The notes: a model not told the origin generated them from the letters alone. A stretch of 50,075 bases of DNA from Pseudomonas mandelii (GCF_024138395.1 NZ_JAMYDU010000032.1:1-50075); one strand, 5' to 3'; counted from the first letter of the stretch, positions 33,338-42,175 are shown. Numbers and translations are program-made.

Positions 33338-34755
33338 CAGGCGTCCCGTGTCACACGAAGTATTTCTTCCGGCGCGGTGGCACCGCTGCGAACCCAACGC
33401 TCGCCGTCTTCTCGCATGCTGAACATCCCCGCCGTTCGGGCGGCAGCTCTCAAGGCCTGCTCGCCAGCGCCCTGATGGATTAACGTGCGAATGTCATCGT
33501 CGATGCAGAACAATTCGTGAATGCCGGTGCGACCGCTGTAGCCGGTGTGGTTGCACGCGGAACAACCGAGCGGTCGCCAGGTGCCGGGCGCGGCCGGGTC
33601 TTCTTGCTTGCAGTGCTGACACAGCCGTCGCACCAGGCGTTGCGCGAGTACCCCGAGCATCGATGACGCCAGCAGAAACGGTTCGACGCCCATGTCGATC
33701 AGCCGGTTGACCGCCGACACCGCGTCGTTGGTGTGCAGCGTCGCCAACACCAAGTGTCCGGTGAGTGAGGCTTGCACGGCGATTTGCGCGGTTTCGAGGT
33801 CGCGGATTTCGCCGATCATGATGATGTCCGGGTCTTGCCGCAGAATCGCTCGCAGCGCGAGGGCGAAGGTCATGTCGATTTTGGCGTTGACCTGAATCTG
33901 GCTGATGCCCGGCAAGTCGTATTCCACTGGATCTTCAACCGTGAGGATGTTGCTGGTACTGGCGTCCAGCCGTGCCAGCGCGGCATAGAGGCTGGTGGTT
34001 TTGCCGCTGCCGGTGGGCCCGGTGACTAGCACGATGCCGTGGGGTTGGCGGATCAGGTTGTCGAGTTTGGCCAGCACCTGCGGGTCCATGCCCAGGGTTT
34101 CCAGTTGCAGGCGCCCGGCCTGTTTGTCCAGCAGGCGCATCACCACTCGTTCGCCATGACCCGTCGGTACCGTGGAGACGCGGATGTCGATCGGCCGCCC
34201 GGCCACGCGCAAGGCAATCCGGCCGTCCTGGGGCAGGCGTTTTTCGGCGATGTCGAGCTGCGCCATGATCTTGATCCGCGACACCAATGCACCATGCAGC
34301 GCCTTGCGCGGCGACACCACATCGCGCAGCGTGCCGTCGACCCGATAGCGCACCACCGAATGGCTTTCATAGGGCTCGATGTGAATGTCGCTGGCCTCGT
34401 CCCGCGCCGCTTGCGTGAGCAAGGCGTTGATCATGCGGATCACCGGCGCGCCGTCCTGGGTGTCCAGCAGGTCAGTGATTTCCGGGATGTCCTGCATCAG
34501 GCGATCGAGATCCACCTCGTTTTCCGCCGCGCCAACCACCGCCGCCGCACTGCCGGTGTCGGCGTAAGCGCTGGCGAGCAAGCCGTCGAGTTCTTCATCG
34601 CGCACCCGCTCCAGCCGTGCCGGGCCGAATTGGCGCCGCACTTCACTGATCGACCAGCCCGGCGTCGACGGGCACACCGTCAATACCGCGCCCTCCTCGC
34701 CGGTGCGTAGCAGGATGCGTTGGGCCTTTGCCCAGGCGTAGGGCAAAGCGCTCAT
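33337..34755 (-). CDS. hxcR: HxcR: type II secretion ATPase (GspE)
   Basis: A 472-residue GspE secretion ATPase that powers pseudopilus assembly from the cytoplasmic face. Visible elements are Walker A GPTGSGKTTS (about 246-255), Asp and His boxes (ILTVEDPVEYDLPGISQIQV; LVLATLHTNDAVSAV), Walker B (DPDIIMIGEIRDLETA) and a zinc-binding four-cysteine motif (CQHC...CSAC). The N-terminal domain begins soon after the start. ATG 34755 has GGGGG at a better distance than ATG 34761. It overlaps hxcS by 1-4 bases. A REP pair of 90 bp separates it from hxcQ, unusual inside this otherwise tightly packed operon. Confidence 0.95.
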   Translation of the reverse strand: MSALPYAWAKAQRILLRTGEEGAVLTVCPSTPGWSISEVRRQFGPARLERVRDEELDGLLASAYADTGSAAAVVGAAENEVDLDRLMQDIPEITDLLDTQDGAPVIRMINALLTQAARDEASDIHIEPYESHSVVRYRVDGTLRDVVSPRKALHGALVSRIKIMAQLDIAEKRLPQDGRIALRVAGRPIDIRVSTVPTGHGERVVMRLLDKQAGRLQLETLGMDPQVLAKLDNLIRQPHGIVLVTGPTGSGKTTSLYAALARLDASTSNILTVEDPVEYDLPGISQIQVNAKIDMTFALALRAILRQDPDIIMIGEIRDLETAQIAVQASLTGHLVLATLHTNDAVSAVNRLIDMGVEPFLLASSMLGVLAQRLVRRLCQHCKQEDPAAPGTWRPLGCSACNHTGYSGRTGIHELFCIDDDIRTLIHQGAGEQALRAAARTAGMFSMREDGERWVRSGATAPEEILRVTRDA

Positions 34756-34790
34756 ACCCATAACCCCCTACACAATCCCCCCGTAGGAGC

Positions 34791-34880
34791 TGCCGAAGGC
34801 TGCGATCTTTTGATTTTTGCTTTATTGGAACTGATGAAGATCAAGATCAAAAGATCGCAGCCTTCGGCAGCTCCTACGGG
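34791..34880. repeat. REP inverted pair inside the hxc operon
   Basis: Perfectly matched arms (ccccgtaggagctgccgaag... and its reverse complement) lie between hxcQ and hxcR. Other junctions in this run overlap or are under 15 bp. Confidence 0.92.
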
Positions 34881-34891
34881 GGTTGGTGTGC

Positions 34892-37267
34892 TCATTGGAT
34901 TGGCACCGCGCGAATGGTGGCTCGTGGCTGCGCATTCGATACCGGCACACCCTGAGCCGCCGTCGGCAGTTGCGGCGCCTGCATGTCCGGCATGGCCCAA
35001 CTGCGTTCCGGTTGCATCCCGCCCTGGGCGCGGCGCATGAAGTCGTAGCGGTTGAGGGTAATCGCGCGCCCGGCGCCGCTGTCGCGAATGATGTAGGGGC
35101 GCAGGAATACCATCAGGTTGGTCTTGGTGATCGCCCGGCGCTCATTGCGAAACAGCGCACCGATTCCGGGAATGGTCGACAGCCATGGCACCGCGTCGTT
35201 GCTTTGGCTGTAGCCGTCCTGCAGCAAGCCACCGAGCACCATGATCTGCCCGTCGTCGAGCAGAATGCTGGTGTCGATCGCGCGTTTGTTGGTAACGATC
35301 CCGGCGGCGGTCGCGCTGTTGGACGCACGCTCGTCGACGCTGCTGACTTCCTGGTAAATGTCGAGCTTGACTGTGCCACCTTCGGAAATCTGTGGCCGCA
35401 CATTGAGCTTCAAACCGACCTCTTCACGGGTCACGGTCTGGAACGGGTTATTGCTGGTGCCGCCACCGCCAGTGACGTAGCTGCCGCTGACAAATGGAAT
35501 GGTCTGGCCGACAAAAATACTCGCGGCTTCGTTGTCGAGGGTCAGCAGGTTCGGCGTCGACAGCACGTTGGTGCCGCCCTTGCTCTTCAAGGCGCGGGCG
35601 AGCACTTTCAGGTCGAGGATCTTGCCGATGCCGGGAATGTCCACCGTGCCGTTGACGTAGCCCAGATTCAGGCCCTGAGGCAGCACGTCAATGCTGGTAT
35701 TGGCGTTGGTATTAATCCCCGAACCACCGAGGTTGGCGCCGCCGATCACGCCGTTGCCGCCCAGATTACCGGTCTGCCATTGCACGCCGAATTCGCTGGC
35801 ATCGTCCTCGCCGACTTCGACGATCAGGCTTTCGATCACCACTTGCGCGCGACGCTGATCGAGCATGTCGATGACTTCGCGCAGGTTGCGATACACCGGT
35901 TCCGGTGCGGAAATCAGCAAGGTGTTGGTGGTGCCGTCGGCCTGAATGGTTACCCCACCTGCACTGAAGGCGACGTTCTGTTCACTCTGCTGACCGCTAC
36001 CTGTCTGGCCGCTGGAGCCGCTGGTGCTCTGCCCGTAACCGTTGCCGCCCGTGGTGCTGCTGCCCGACGTAGAGGTTTGCGTGCCGCTGCTGCTCTGGCT
36101 GCCGCTCTGCCCGTTCTGGCCACCGCTGGTGTTGCCGCCCATCGCGCTGAGCACCGAACGCGCGCCGTCGCTGCCGCCGCTGTCGCTTTCCCCGGTCAGC
36201 AAGCCGCGCAGGGCCTGGGCCAGTTTGCCGGCCTGGGCGTTGCGCAGGTACACCACGTGCAGGTTGCTCGGGTTGCTCTGGGCGTTGTCGAGTTTGTAGA
36301 TCAGGTTGCGGGCCAGCTCGGTGCGCTCCGGGCTGCCGGCACGGATGATGATCGAGTTGGAACGCGGATCGCCAATTACCGAAATCTTCTGCGTCGGATC
36401 GTTGCCCGGCGCCTCCAGCAAGTCCGCCACCATGCCGGCGATGTCCACGGCGATACCGTTCTGCACCTGCACCACGTCGGTGTCGATGGCGCTGGGGCTG
36501 TCGATGCCCTGAATGATCTGCGCCACGCGCGCCAGGTTCTCGGCGTAATCGGTGACGACGATGGTGTTGTTGCCGGGGTAGGCGTTGATCGGGTTGTTCG
36601 GCGAGACGATCGGGCGCAGCACTGGAATCAGGTTCACCGCGTTTTCGTATTGCAGGCGAAAGGTGCGGGTCAGCATGCCGTTGCCGGCGGGTTTGTCGTC
36701 GCTGTAAATCGGCCCGCCGAGTAACTTGGCGTCGGCCTCCGGCACCACCTGGGAAACCCCGCCGACATCGACCACGCTGAAGCCCTGCATGCGTAGGGTC
36801 GCCAACAGCATGTCGTAGGCCTGATGCGCCGGCACCTGCCCTTCGGAGACCAGCGTCAGGTTGCCTTTGACCCGTGGATCGACCAGAAACTGGCGCCCGG
36901 TGGACCGCGACAATGCACGCACCACCGCCGGGATATCGACGTCGACAAAGTTCAGCGTCACTGGTTGGTTGCCCAGCGGATTGCTCGTTGGCGCGCTACC
37001 GGCGGTCACCACATTGCTGCGGCCGGGGCTGCTGATTTTGTGTTGCACGCCTGGCGGCTGCTTCGACTGCGCCTGGTTTTTCTGGCGATCCGCCAATACA
37101 TCGCCGCTACGGTTGGTGTCGGCCAACGGGCGTCCCAATTCGCTGTCCACCAGCAACGGCGGCTGTTGCGTCGTGGTGGCGGTGTTGCTGCACGCACTCA
37201 GTGCCAGCAATAAAAACGGCGCGACCATGCGGCACTGACGCGCATACAGAGAACCTGACCACTTCAT
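34892..37267 (-). CDS. hxcQ: HxcQ: lipoprotein secretin (GspD)
   Basis: A 791-residue GspD-type secretin forming the outer-membrane exit pore. The N-terminus ends in a lipobox LSAC with Cys26 followed by Ser, so it should be an outer-membrane lipoprotein that needs no pilotin, as known for P. aeruginosa HxcQ. The N0 domain (VTLNFVDVDIPAVVRALSR) and N1-N3 follow (VRVAQII-type repeats; NNTIVVTDYAENLARVAQI). N3 contains an insertion of about 75 Ser/Gly/Thr/Gln residues. The C-terminal secretin domain includes VGLKLNVRPQISEGGTVKLDI and VPWLSTIPGIGALFR. ATG 37267 overlaps hxcZ; Met14 is an alternative start. Confidence 0.95.
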   Translation of the reverse strand: MKWSGSLYARQCRMVAPFLLLALSACSNTATTTQQPPLLVDSELGRPLADTNRSGDVLADRQKNQAQSKQPPGVQHKISSPGRSNVVTAGSAPTSNPLGNQPVTLNFVDVDIPAVVRALSRSTGRQFLVDPRVKGNLTLVSEGQVPAHQAYDMLLATLRMQGFSVVDVGGVSQVVPEADAKLLGGPIYSDDKPAGNGMLTRTFRLQYENAVNLIPVLRPIVSPNNPINAYPGNNTIVVTDYAENLARVAQIIQGIDSPSAIDTDVVQVQNGIAVDIAGMVADLLEAPGNDPTQKISVIGDPRSNSIIIRAGSPERTELARNLIYKLDNAQSNPSNLHVVYLRNAQAGKLAQALRGLLTGESDSGGSDGARSVLSAMGGNTSGGQNGQSGSQSSSGTQTSTSGSSTTGGNGYGQSTSGSSGQTGSGQQSEQNVAFSAGGVTIQADGTTNTLLISAPEPVYRNLREVIDMLDQRRAQVVIESLIVEVGEDDASEFGVQWQTGNLGGNGVIGGANLGGSGINTNANTSIDVLPQGLNLGYVNGTVDIPGIGKILDLKVLARALKSKGGTNVLSTPNLLTLDNEAASIFVGQTIPFVSGSYVTGGGGTSNNPFQTVTREEVGLKLNVRPQISEGGTVKLDIYQEVSSVDERASNSATAAGIVTNKRAIDTSILLDDGQIMVLGGLLQDGYSQSNDAVPWLSTIPGIGALFRNERRAITKTNLMVFLRPYIIRDSGAGRAITLNRYDFMRRAQGGMQPERSWAMPDMQAPQLPTAAQGVPVSNAQPRATIRAVPIQ

Positions 37268-37821
37268 GAAGCTTCCTTAGCGCCAAGCGCCTGATCCATG
37301 CGAACGGTTCCGGACAGAGTGCCTGCCGTGTCATTGGGCAAAGGTTCGCCTGCGCGCTGCAAACGGGCCTCGACCACCTCAAGGGAAAATTGCCGGGGAT
37401 TGACCAGCAGCCAGCCGACCACGGCATCGGCCGGGGCCTCGTCGAACGTCAAGCGCCAAGCTTGGGGGGGTGCGGTGTCCGGCGCCTGCAATTGGTAATG
37501 CCCGGCCAGGCCGCTGGCTTCGAGGCTCTGGCGCAGGGATTGCTCGAGGCTCTGTGCGGTGGGCGGTCGCGCCACCTCACGCAGCAAGACCTCCAATGCC
37601 TCGGCCTGGGAACGCAGCTTCGGCGTTTCAGCCTGCCAGTATTCGATCTTTTTCAGCGGCGGTTGAATCAGCAACAGCCAGGTCAACAAGCCTGCCAGCA
37701 CCAGCGCCGTGCCGGCGACCATGCGTTTCTCGCGCAGGGCCAAACCTTGCCAGATCACTTGGGCACGGGCGTTGAAGTGCTGCCAGCGCGCACGGTAACT
37801 CCCCAGGGAAAAGTTACTCAT
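37264..37821 (-). CDS. hxcZ: HxcZ: type II secretion protein M (GspM)
   Basis: A 185-residue bitopic inner-membrane protein. It has a short cytoplasmic N-terminus, one membrane helix (MVAGTALVLAGLLTWLLLI, about 35-53), a coiled coil (YWQAETPKLRSQAEALEVLL) and a periplasmic ferredoxin-like domain (LTFDEAPADAVVGWLL). GspM binds GspL and sits in the assembly platform. ATG 37821 has GGAG 6 bases upstream and overlaps the end of hxcY by 8 bp; the stop overlaps the hxcQ start (ATGA). Sequence conservation in this family is low, so the call rests mainly on topology and position. Confidence 0.88.
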   Translation of the reverse strand: MSNFSLGSYRARWQHFNARAQVIWQGLALREKRMVAGTALVLAGLLTWLLLIQPPLKKIEYWQAETPKLRSQAEALEVLLREVARPPTAQSLEQSLRQSLEASGLAGHYQLQAPDTAPPQAWRLTFDEAPADAVVGWLLVNPRQFSLEVVEARLQRAGEPLPNDTAGTLSGTVRMDQALGAKEAS

Positions 37822-38989
37822 CGTCGGCTCCGCTGGCGTTGTCTGCGTCGCTAGCTGCTGCCTCGGCGGCCGGGCGCAAGGTCCAGCCGTCATCGGTGGC
37901 GTTAATGGCAACACCGGCCTGGGTCAGCGCGGTTTGCCATTGCTTGTCGCTGCCGGTTTTGCGCGCATCGCTCAGTAGGCTCAGCTGCAACTCGCCCTGT
38001 TCAAACACCAGTTGTTGCACGCTGCCGGCGATGAAGGGCATGCCGCTGCCGGCTTGCAGCACCAGGCTGGCGAAACGCTGGGTCGGGTCGGTCGCGGCGC
38101 CGCTCTGGCGGGCGGCCAATTGTTGACGCGTCTGTTGCAGCGGATTGAGGATCACCGGCAGCTCAGGGAAGGCCTGCTTCACCCGCTGGTTCATGTGCGT
38201 CTTGAGTCGCTGGCCCTGCGTCGCTTCACGGGCCGCGTACAGATTCAGCCCCAAGGTCCAGACCGCCACGGCCATCGCACAAAAGGCCGCCGCTCGCCCC
38301 CAGCCTGGTTGGCCGGCACTGCGTTGTTGAATGCCGCCGTGCAAACCCCAGCCGGGCAAGGCACCGGTCCAGCGTTGTTCGGCGGGTAAACAGGTGATCG
38401 TCGCCTCCGGCGGCACTTCGCCGATCCATTGCACGCTGGCGCCGTGCTCCAGCAACAGATCACTTAATGCCTCATCCACCGCCGGGTGTACGACCGCGTG
38501 CTGAAGGCTGTGACGCACCAACAGATGCCCGTCCCGAACGCAGGCCACCGGGCCATCCGCGACAGGCAAACAATACGCACCCGAGTACACACCGTGCAGG
38601 GTCAATCGCGCCATTCGCAGTAGCTGACCGAACTGGCTCAGCCATTCCCGGGACAACCACGCGATGTGCACGCGGCCCTGCCCGTCCCGTGGGCTGTGAG
38701 CGATGTGCATCTGCTCGCAGGCCCCGAGAATCAGCGCCTGCGCCGCGCACTGCACCGCCGCGGTGGTTTTGCTGGCCGGTAAAATCGGCAGGTCGATGCT
38801 CGCCAACAGGCTGTCCTGAGGGTGCAGAAAAAATGCTATCGCCGGGGTTTTCCCGCTCTGGCCCAATTGCAGCAAGGTACTTTGGCCCTCGCGGGTCACC
38901 TGGCCTTGACGGTCCAGCCAGGCGAATTCCAGCGGGCTGTCGAGAGTCAGGCCGGCCAGTGACGGCAAGGCGATGCGCAGCTGACTCAT
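37814..38989 (-). CDS. hxcY: HxcY: type II secretion protein L (GspL)
   Basis: A 391-residue GspL-family protein: a cytoplasmic actin-like domain (LEFAWLDRQGQVTREG; GACEQMHIAHSPRDGQGRVHIAWLSREWL), one membrane helix (WGRAAAFCAMAVAVWTLGLNLYAA, about 235-260) and a periplasmic domain (PFIAGSVQQLVFEQGELQLSLL). GspL links the GspE ATPase to the membrane platform and binds GspM. The start overlaps the stop of hxcX (ATGA), and the end overlaps hxcZ. The Asp/Ala/Gly-rich C-terminus (SDADNASGADDE) is peculiar but probably just a tail. Confidence 0.92.
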   Translation of the reverse strand: MSQLRIALPSLAGLTLDSPLEFAWLDRQGQVTREGQSTLLQLGQSGKTPAIAFFLHPQDSLLASIDLPILPASKTTAAVQCAAQALILGACEQMHIAHSPRDGQGRVHIAWLSREWLSQFGQLLRMARLTLHGVYSGAYCLPVADGPVACVRDGHLLVRHSLQHAVVHPAVDEALSDLLLEHGASVQWIGEVPPEATITCLPAEQRWTGALPGWGLHGGIQQRSAGQPGWGRAAAFCAMAVAVWTLGLNLYAAREATQGQRLKTHMNQRVKQAFPELPVILNPLQQTRQQLAARQSGAATDPTQRFASLVLQAGSGMPFIAGSVQQLVFEQGELQLSLLSDARKTGSDKQWQTALTQAGVAINATDDGWTLRPAAEAAASDADNASGADDE

Positions 38990-39972
38990 ACGCCCACCCG
39001 TGACCAGATCACCTCGGGCAAGCGGTCTTCGCTGCGGTGCAGCAAGGCATCGAGACTGACCCGACGCTGATCGCTACGCGTCTTGCCACGCAAGCGGAAC
39101 CAGTTGCTGGTGATCCCGACTTTGATGGTCGCCAGCTCCAGATTTGGCATGCGCAGACGGTTGACGAAATCCCCGCGATTGATGAACCACTGGCCGCCGT
39201 CACGCTCCGCGATCAGCGCCTGAGCGCGCTCAGTCGACAGCCCCGGCACGTAAGCGGCCAGCACCGGTGCGCTGGCGGTGTTGCCGTTGAGCCAGGTATT
39301 GGCCGGCAGGATGGTCAGGTAAGGCGTGATCTTCGCCAGCAGCACATCATTCATGCCCTCGACACTGCGCAGATCGTCGAGGTTGCGCAGCATCGGGCGC
39401 GTGGGCAATTGAGGTTTGCGCACGGCATTCGGCGAGGTATCGCGGCCGCTGTCAAAGCCGCTGTTGGGCGGTGCTTTGTCCGCCAACTCAGGATTCAACA
39501 GGCGTGGGTAAGAGGCGATCACCCGCTGGCTGATGCGTTGGCTCAGGGTTCCGTTGACTCCGATCAACTGGCACAGGCGCTGGAAGTTCACCAGTTGTTC
39601 CTCGTCGATTCGTTCATTGGCGACCAGGTTGCGCAGGTTGAACTTGCCCTGTTCGTCTTCCAGCCGGCCTTCGAAAGGCAAGTCACGACCGTCATAACGC
39701 GCCATCACCAAGGGCTGCGCCCATGGCTGATCGAGACGCGTCAACGGGTCACGCCGGCGCGCATCCCACAGCAGCTGTCGGCTGATCTCGATGCCACCGT
39801 GCAGCACCCAGGCGCCCTGCACCCGCAACTGCTCAGCCTCAAGGCTTCGGGTAAACACCGTTTGCCGGGTGAGCATGCCGCCGGCAATCACCGCCACCAC
39901 CGCGGCGATCAGCAAGGCACTGATGATCGCCATGCCGCGTTGCTTCGCCACTGCCAGCGAATAGGCTTTCAT
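38986..39972 (-). CDS. hxcX: HxcX: minor pseudopilin (GspK)
   Basis: A 328-residue GspK-type minor pseudopilin, which caps the pseudopilus tip together with GspI and GspJ. The prepilin leader MKAYSLAVAKQRG is cut before MAIISALLIAAVVAVIAGGML. GspK proteins are the large pseudopilins and lack the usual Glu5, as here. The globular part (EGRLEDEQGKFNLRNL; LRNLDDLRSVEGMNDVLLAKITPYLTIL; TERAQALIAERDGG) shows the GspK alpha domain with helix-hairpin-helix-like segments. It overlaps hxcY by 4 bp and is 8 bp behind hxcT. Confidence 0.93.
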   Translation of the reverse strand: MKAYSLAVAKQRGMAIISALLIAAVVAVIAGGMLTRQTVFTRSLEAEQLRVQGAWVLHGGIEISRQLLWDARRRDPLTRLDQPWAQPLVMARYDGRDLPFEGRLEDEQGKFNLRNLVANERIDEEQLVNFQRLCQLIGVNGTLSQRISQRVIASYPRLLNPELADKAPPNSGFDSGRDTSPNAVRKPQLPTRPMLRNLDDLRSVEGMNDVLLAKITPYLTILPANTWLNGNTASAPVLAAYVPGLSTERAQALIAERDGGQWFINRGDFVNRLRMPNLELATIKVGITSNWFRLRGKTRSDQRRVSLDALLHRSEDRLPEVIWSRVGV

Positions 39973-39980
39973 GACCGCGC

Positions 39981-40439
39981 TTACAACTGCCAGGAGCCGA
40001 TATCGGCATTTACGCCTTCGCCATCAGGCTGGCCGTCGGCACCGAGGGAGAAGATATCGACTTCGCCATTCGCGCCCGGATTCAGATAATTGTAGGGACG
40101 GCCCCACGGGTCATTCGGCAGGCGCTCCAGATATGAGCGCCAGTTGCTGTTCTTGGCGTCCGCCGGGCGTTCGACCAGCACTTTCAAACCCTGGGTCATG
40201 TTCGGATAGGTGCCGTGGTCCAGGCGATACAGCTTCAAGGCTTGCATCAAGCCGCCAATGTCCTGTTTGGCGGCCGTGGCCCGCGCCTGGTCCGGACGGT
40301 CCAGCACCTTGGGCACCACCATCGCCGCCAGAATCCCGAGAATCACCACCACCACCATGATCTCGATCAGGGTGAAACCTTGCTGCCCCCGAGGCAGGCG
40401 GGGCCGCTGATTCAGCAACTTGAAGCGCGCGATATCCAT
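39981..40439 (-). CDS. hxcT: HxcT: major pseudopilin (GspG)
   Basis: A 152-residue GspG major pseudopilin, the main subunit of the pseudopilus that pushes substrates through the secretin. The leader ends at RGQQG before FTLIEIMVVVVILGILAAMVVP, with Glu5 present. The globular part carries GspG hallmarks: LKLYRLDHGTYPNMTQGLKVLV, DPWGRPYNYLNPGANGEVDIFSLGADGQPDGEG (calcium-site loop) and the closing DIGSW. ATG 40439 has AGGGAA upstream. It begins the long minus-strand hxc operon and is divergent from hxcV, with about 150 bp between them if hxcV starts at 40587. Confidence 0.95.
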   Translation of the reverse strand: MDIARFKLLNQRPRLPRGQQGFTLIEIMVVVVILGILAAMVVPKVLDRPDQARATAAKQDIGGLMQALKLYRLDHGTYPNMTQGLKVLVERPADAKNSNWRSYLERLPNDPWGRPYNYLNPGANGEVDIFSLGADGQPDGEGVNADIGSWQL

Positions 40440-40586
40440 CTCGACATTCCCTGGCTTGATTCGATTCGACGCGCAGTGTTGCAAGAAGATATGTCAGTGA
40501 TGTTGAAAATCCTCGGGAGCTTTGGTCGTCAAGCCGTCAAGCACGGGCGCTACCGTCAAGCGCTGTCCAGACTGCCCGAGCGCCTG

Positions 40587-40967
40587 ATGCGACGCCCTCA
40601 CCGAGAAGCCGGTTTTACCTTGATTGAAGTGCTGGTGGCGCTGGCAATCATTGCCGTCGCGATGTCCGCCGCGGTGCGGGTAGCCGGGTTGATGACCCAG
40701 AGCAACGGCCTGTTGCGTGACAAATCCATCGCGCTGCTGGCGGCACAGAGTCGTTTGGCCGAGCTGCGCCTTGAGGGCCGTTTGCCGTTGGGGGCGAAAG
40801 CGATCGAATGCGATCAGGGGCGGTTGCTGTTGCGCTGCGAACAGGCGATTGGCAATGCGCAGAATGGCCGCTTGGTGCGCGTCGATCTGCAAGTGTTCGA
40901 CCGCAGTCGCGAGGCGCCGCCGCTGGCTAGACTCGATACCTTGCTCAGTCGACCAATAACGAAATAA
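40587..40967 (+). CDS. hxcV: HxcV: minor pseudopilin (GspI)
   Basis: A minor pseudopilin of about 126 residues. The leader MRRPHREAG is cut before FTLIEVLVALAIIAVAMSAAVRVAG, with Glu5 present. The stretch LLRDKSIALLAAQSRLAELRLEG is typical of GspI, whose N-terminal helix contacts GspJ and GspK. I chose ATG 40587 because it gives a leader of normal length; in-frame ATGs at 40491 and 40500 (41- or 38-residue leader, weak AAGAAG site) cannot be excluded. It is transcribed opposite to hxcT and is followed by a composite repeat, with convergent hxcP beyond, so it is a single-gene unit. Confidence 0.85.
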   Translation: MRRPHREAGFTLIEVLVALAIIAVAMSAAVRVAGLMTQSNGLLRDKSIALLAAQSRLAELRLEGRLPLGAKAIECDQGRLLLRCEQAIGNAQNGRLVRVDLQVFDRSREAPPLARLDTLLSRPITK

Positions 40968-40978
40968 ACGCGGTCCGT

Positions 40979-41160
40979 GTAGCAGCTGCCGAGCCTGCGA
41001 GGCTGCGTTCGACTGTAGCAGCTGTCGAGCTTGCGAGGCTGCGTTCGGCTGCGAAGCAGTCGCAAAACCAGACGGCGCGGTGCATCAATCAAACCGTGGA
41101 TGCCGTATTCACGACTGCTTCGCAGCCGAACGCAGCCTCGCAAGCTCGACAGCTGCTACA
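40979..41160. repeat. Composite inverted repeat between hxcV and hxcP
   Basis: Arms tgtagcagctgccgagcctg... and ...caagctcgacagctgctaca match. The left arm is partly duplicated (a second gtagcagctgtcgagcttgc copy at about 41014). Related to 31956-32102 and 48262-48454. It fills the gap between two convergent genes. Confidence 0.88.
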
Positions 41161-41170
41161 GGGGGTAGTT

Positions 41171-41602
41171 TCAGGGTTGGGTCAACACGGGCAGCGAAGG
41201 TGATCCGGGTAGCTTTTCGAGCACCAACCGGGTTTGTTCTGTACCCCGTTCAATCACCACGGCATCGCCGTCGATGGCCACGACTTTCACCCCTTGGCTC
41301 ACGCGCTCGCCCACCAGAAAGCTGCGTGGCGGGCCGTCGTTAAGGCTGAGGATGGCCACCGCGCCACGGCTGCCCGCCAACACGCCGCCGACCTTGATAT
41401 CGACCGGCGCCGGTTGGTTGGAAAACCATTGCAGGGCCGGGTTGCTGGAGCGCTCGGCAATCAATTGCGGTGCCGCCTCCGGGGTTCGGGATTCGGCCCG
41501 GGTGAGCAGCAGCGATGACCAGGTGACGACACCGGCCAGAGTCGCCAGCAAGGCAACAGCCTGCACGCATTGTGCCGGGGAAAACCGATCGGTGAACGAC
41601 AT
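41171..41602 (-). CDS. hxcP: HxcP: type II secretion protein C (GspC), short form
   Basis: A 143-residue GspC-type inner-membrane protein. One N-terminal membrane helix (CVQAVALLATLAGVVTWSSLLL, about 12-33) leads to the homology region (VDIKVGGVLAGSRGAVAILSLNDGPPRSFLVGERVSQGVKVVAIDGDAVVIERG), which in other systems binds the secretin N0 domain. There is no C-terminal PDZ or coiled-coil domain, in line with the short HxcP form. It is transcribed opposite to the hxcU-hxcW pair from a 120-bp intergenic region, and converges on hxcV. Confidence 0.9.
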   Translation of the reverse strand: MSFTDRFSPAQCVQAVALLATLAGVVTWSSLLLTRAESRTPEAAPQLIAERSSNPALQWFSNQPAPVDIKVGGVLAGSRGAVAILSLNDGPPRSFLVGERVSQGVKVVAIDGDAVVIERGTEQTRLVLEKLPGSPSLPVLTQP

Positions 41603-41722
41603 GGGCTGAATCTCCTTTTAGTCCCTGCCCTGAGCCTACCGCTTAATTCTCACGTTTTTATTTCACACACCCATCATCTTTGCCGTGCAGGATAAAAAAC
41701 GACGCAAAGGAGCGCGCAGTCG

Positions 41723-42175
41723 ATGAATGGCTTCAAACAACAGGGCTTCACCCTGATCGAGTTGATGGTGGTGCTGGTGATCATCGGCATCGCCAGCGCG
41801 GCGATCAGCCTGAGCATCAAACCGGACCCGTTGCATTTGCTGCGCAAGGACGCCGAACGTGTCGCGCAATTGCTCCAGGTGGCTCAGGCCGAAGCCCGCG
41901 CCGATGGCCGGCCGATCACTTGGCTGGCTGACGCCAAGGGCTTTCGCTTCAGTCGCCGCAATGACCAGGACAAAGGTTTCGATCACTTCAACAACGACCC
42001 ACAACTGCGCCCCCGCCCCTGGCAGACGCCGGGGATGGAAGTGCGCATAGAGCCCAGGCAAAAAGTCGTGTTGAACGCAGAGTGGATCAACCCGCCCTTG
42101 CAGTTGAAGCTGTCGGACGGGCTCAACAGCATCAGCGTGCAACGCAACGCCGCCGGCCAGGTGAGCGTCCAATGA
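41723..42175 (+). CDS. hxcU: HxcU: minor pseudopilin (GspH)
   Basis: A 150-residue minor pseudopilin. The leader MNGFKQQG is cut before FTLIELMVVLVIIGIASAAISLS, with Glu5 present. The segment LRKDAERVAQLLQVAQAEARADGRPITWLADAKGFRFSR is the usual GspH pattern. GspH joins the pseudopilus tip to the GspG shaft. ATG 41723 is followed directly by the leader; AAAGGAG lies about 12 bases upstream. The stop overlaps the hxcW start (ATGA). Together they form a two-gene plus-strand unit divergent from hxcP. Confidence 0.92.
   Translation: MNGFKQQGFTLIELMVVLVIIGIASAAISLSIKPDPLHLLRKDAERVAQLLQVAQAEARADGRPITWLADAKGFRFSRRNDQDKGFDHFNNDPQLRPRPWQTPGMEVRIEPRQKVVLNAEWINPPLQLKLSDGLNSISVQRNAAGQVSVQ

Noticed and set aside
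40440..40586. Pho box in the hxcT-hxcV intergenic region
   Set aside because: Several cgtcaag repeats occur, but their period is 8 or 10 bases and not the 11 of a Pho box, and the matches to the consensus are poor.
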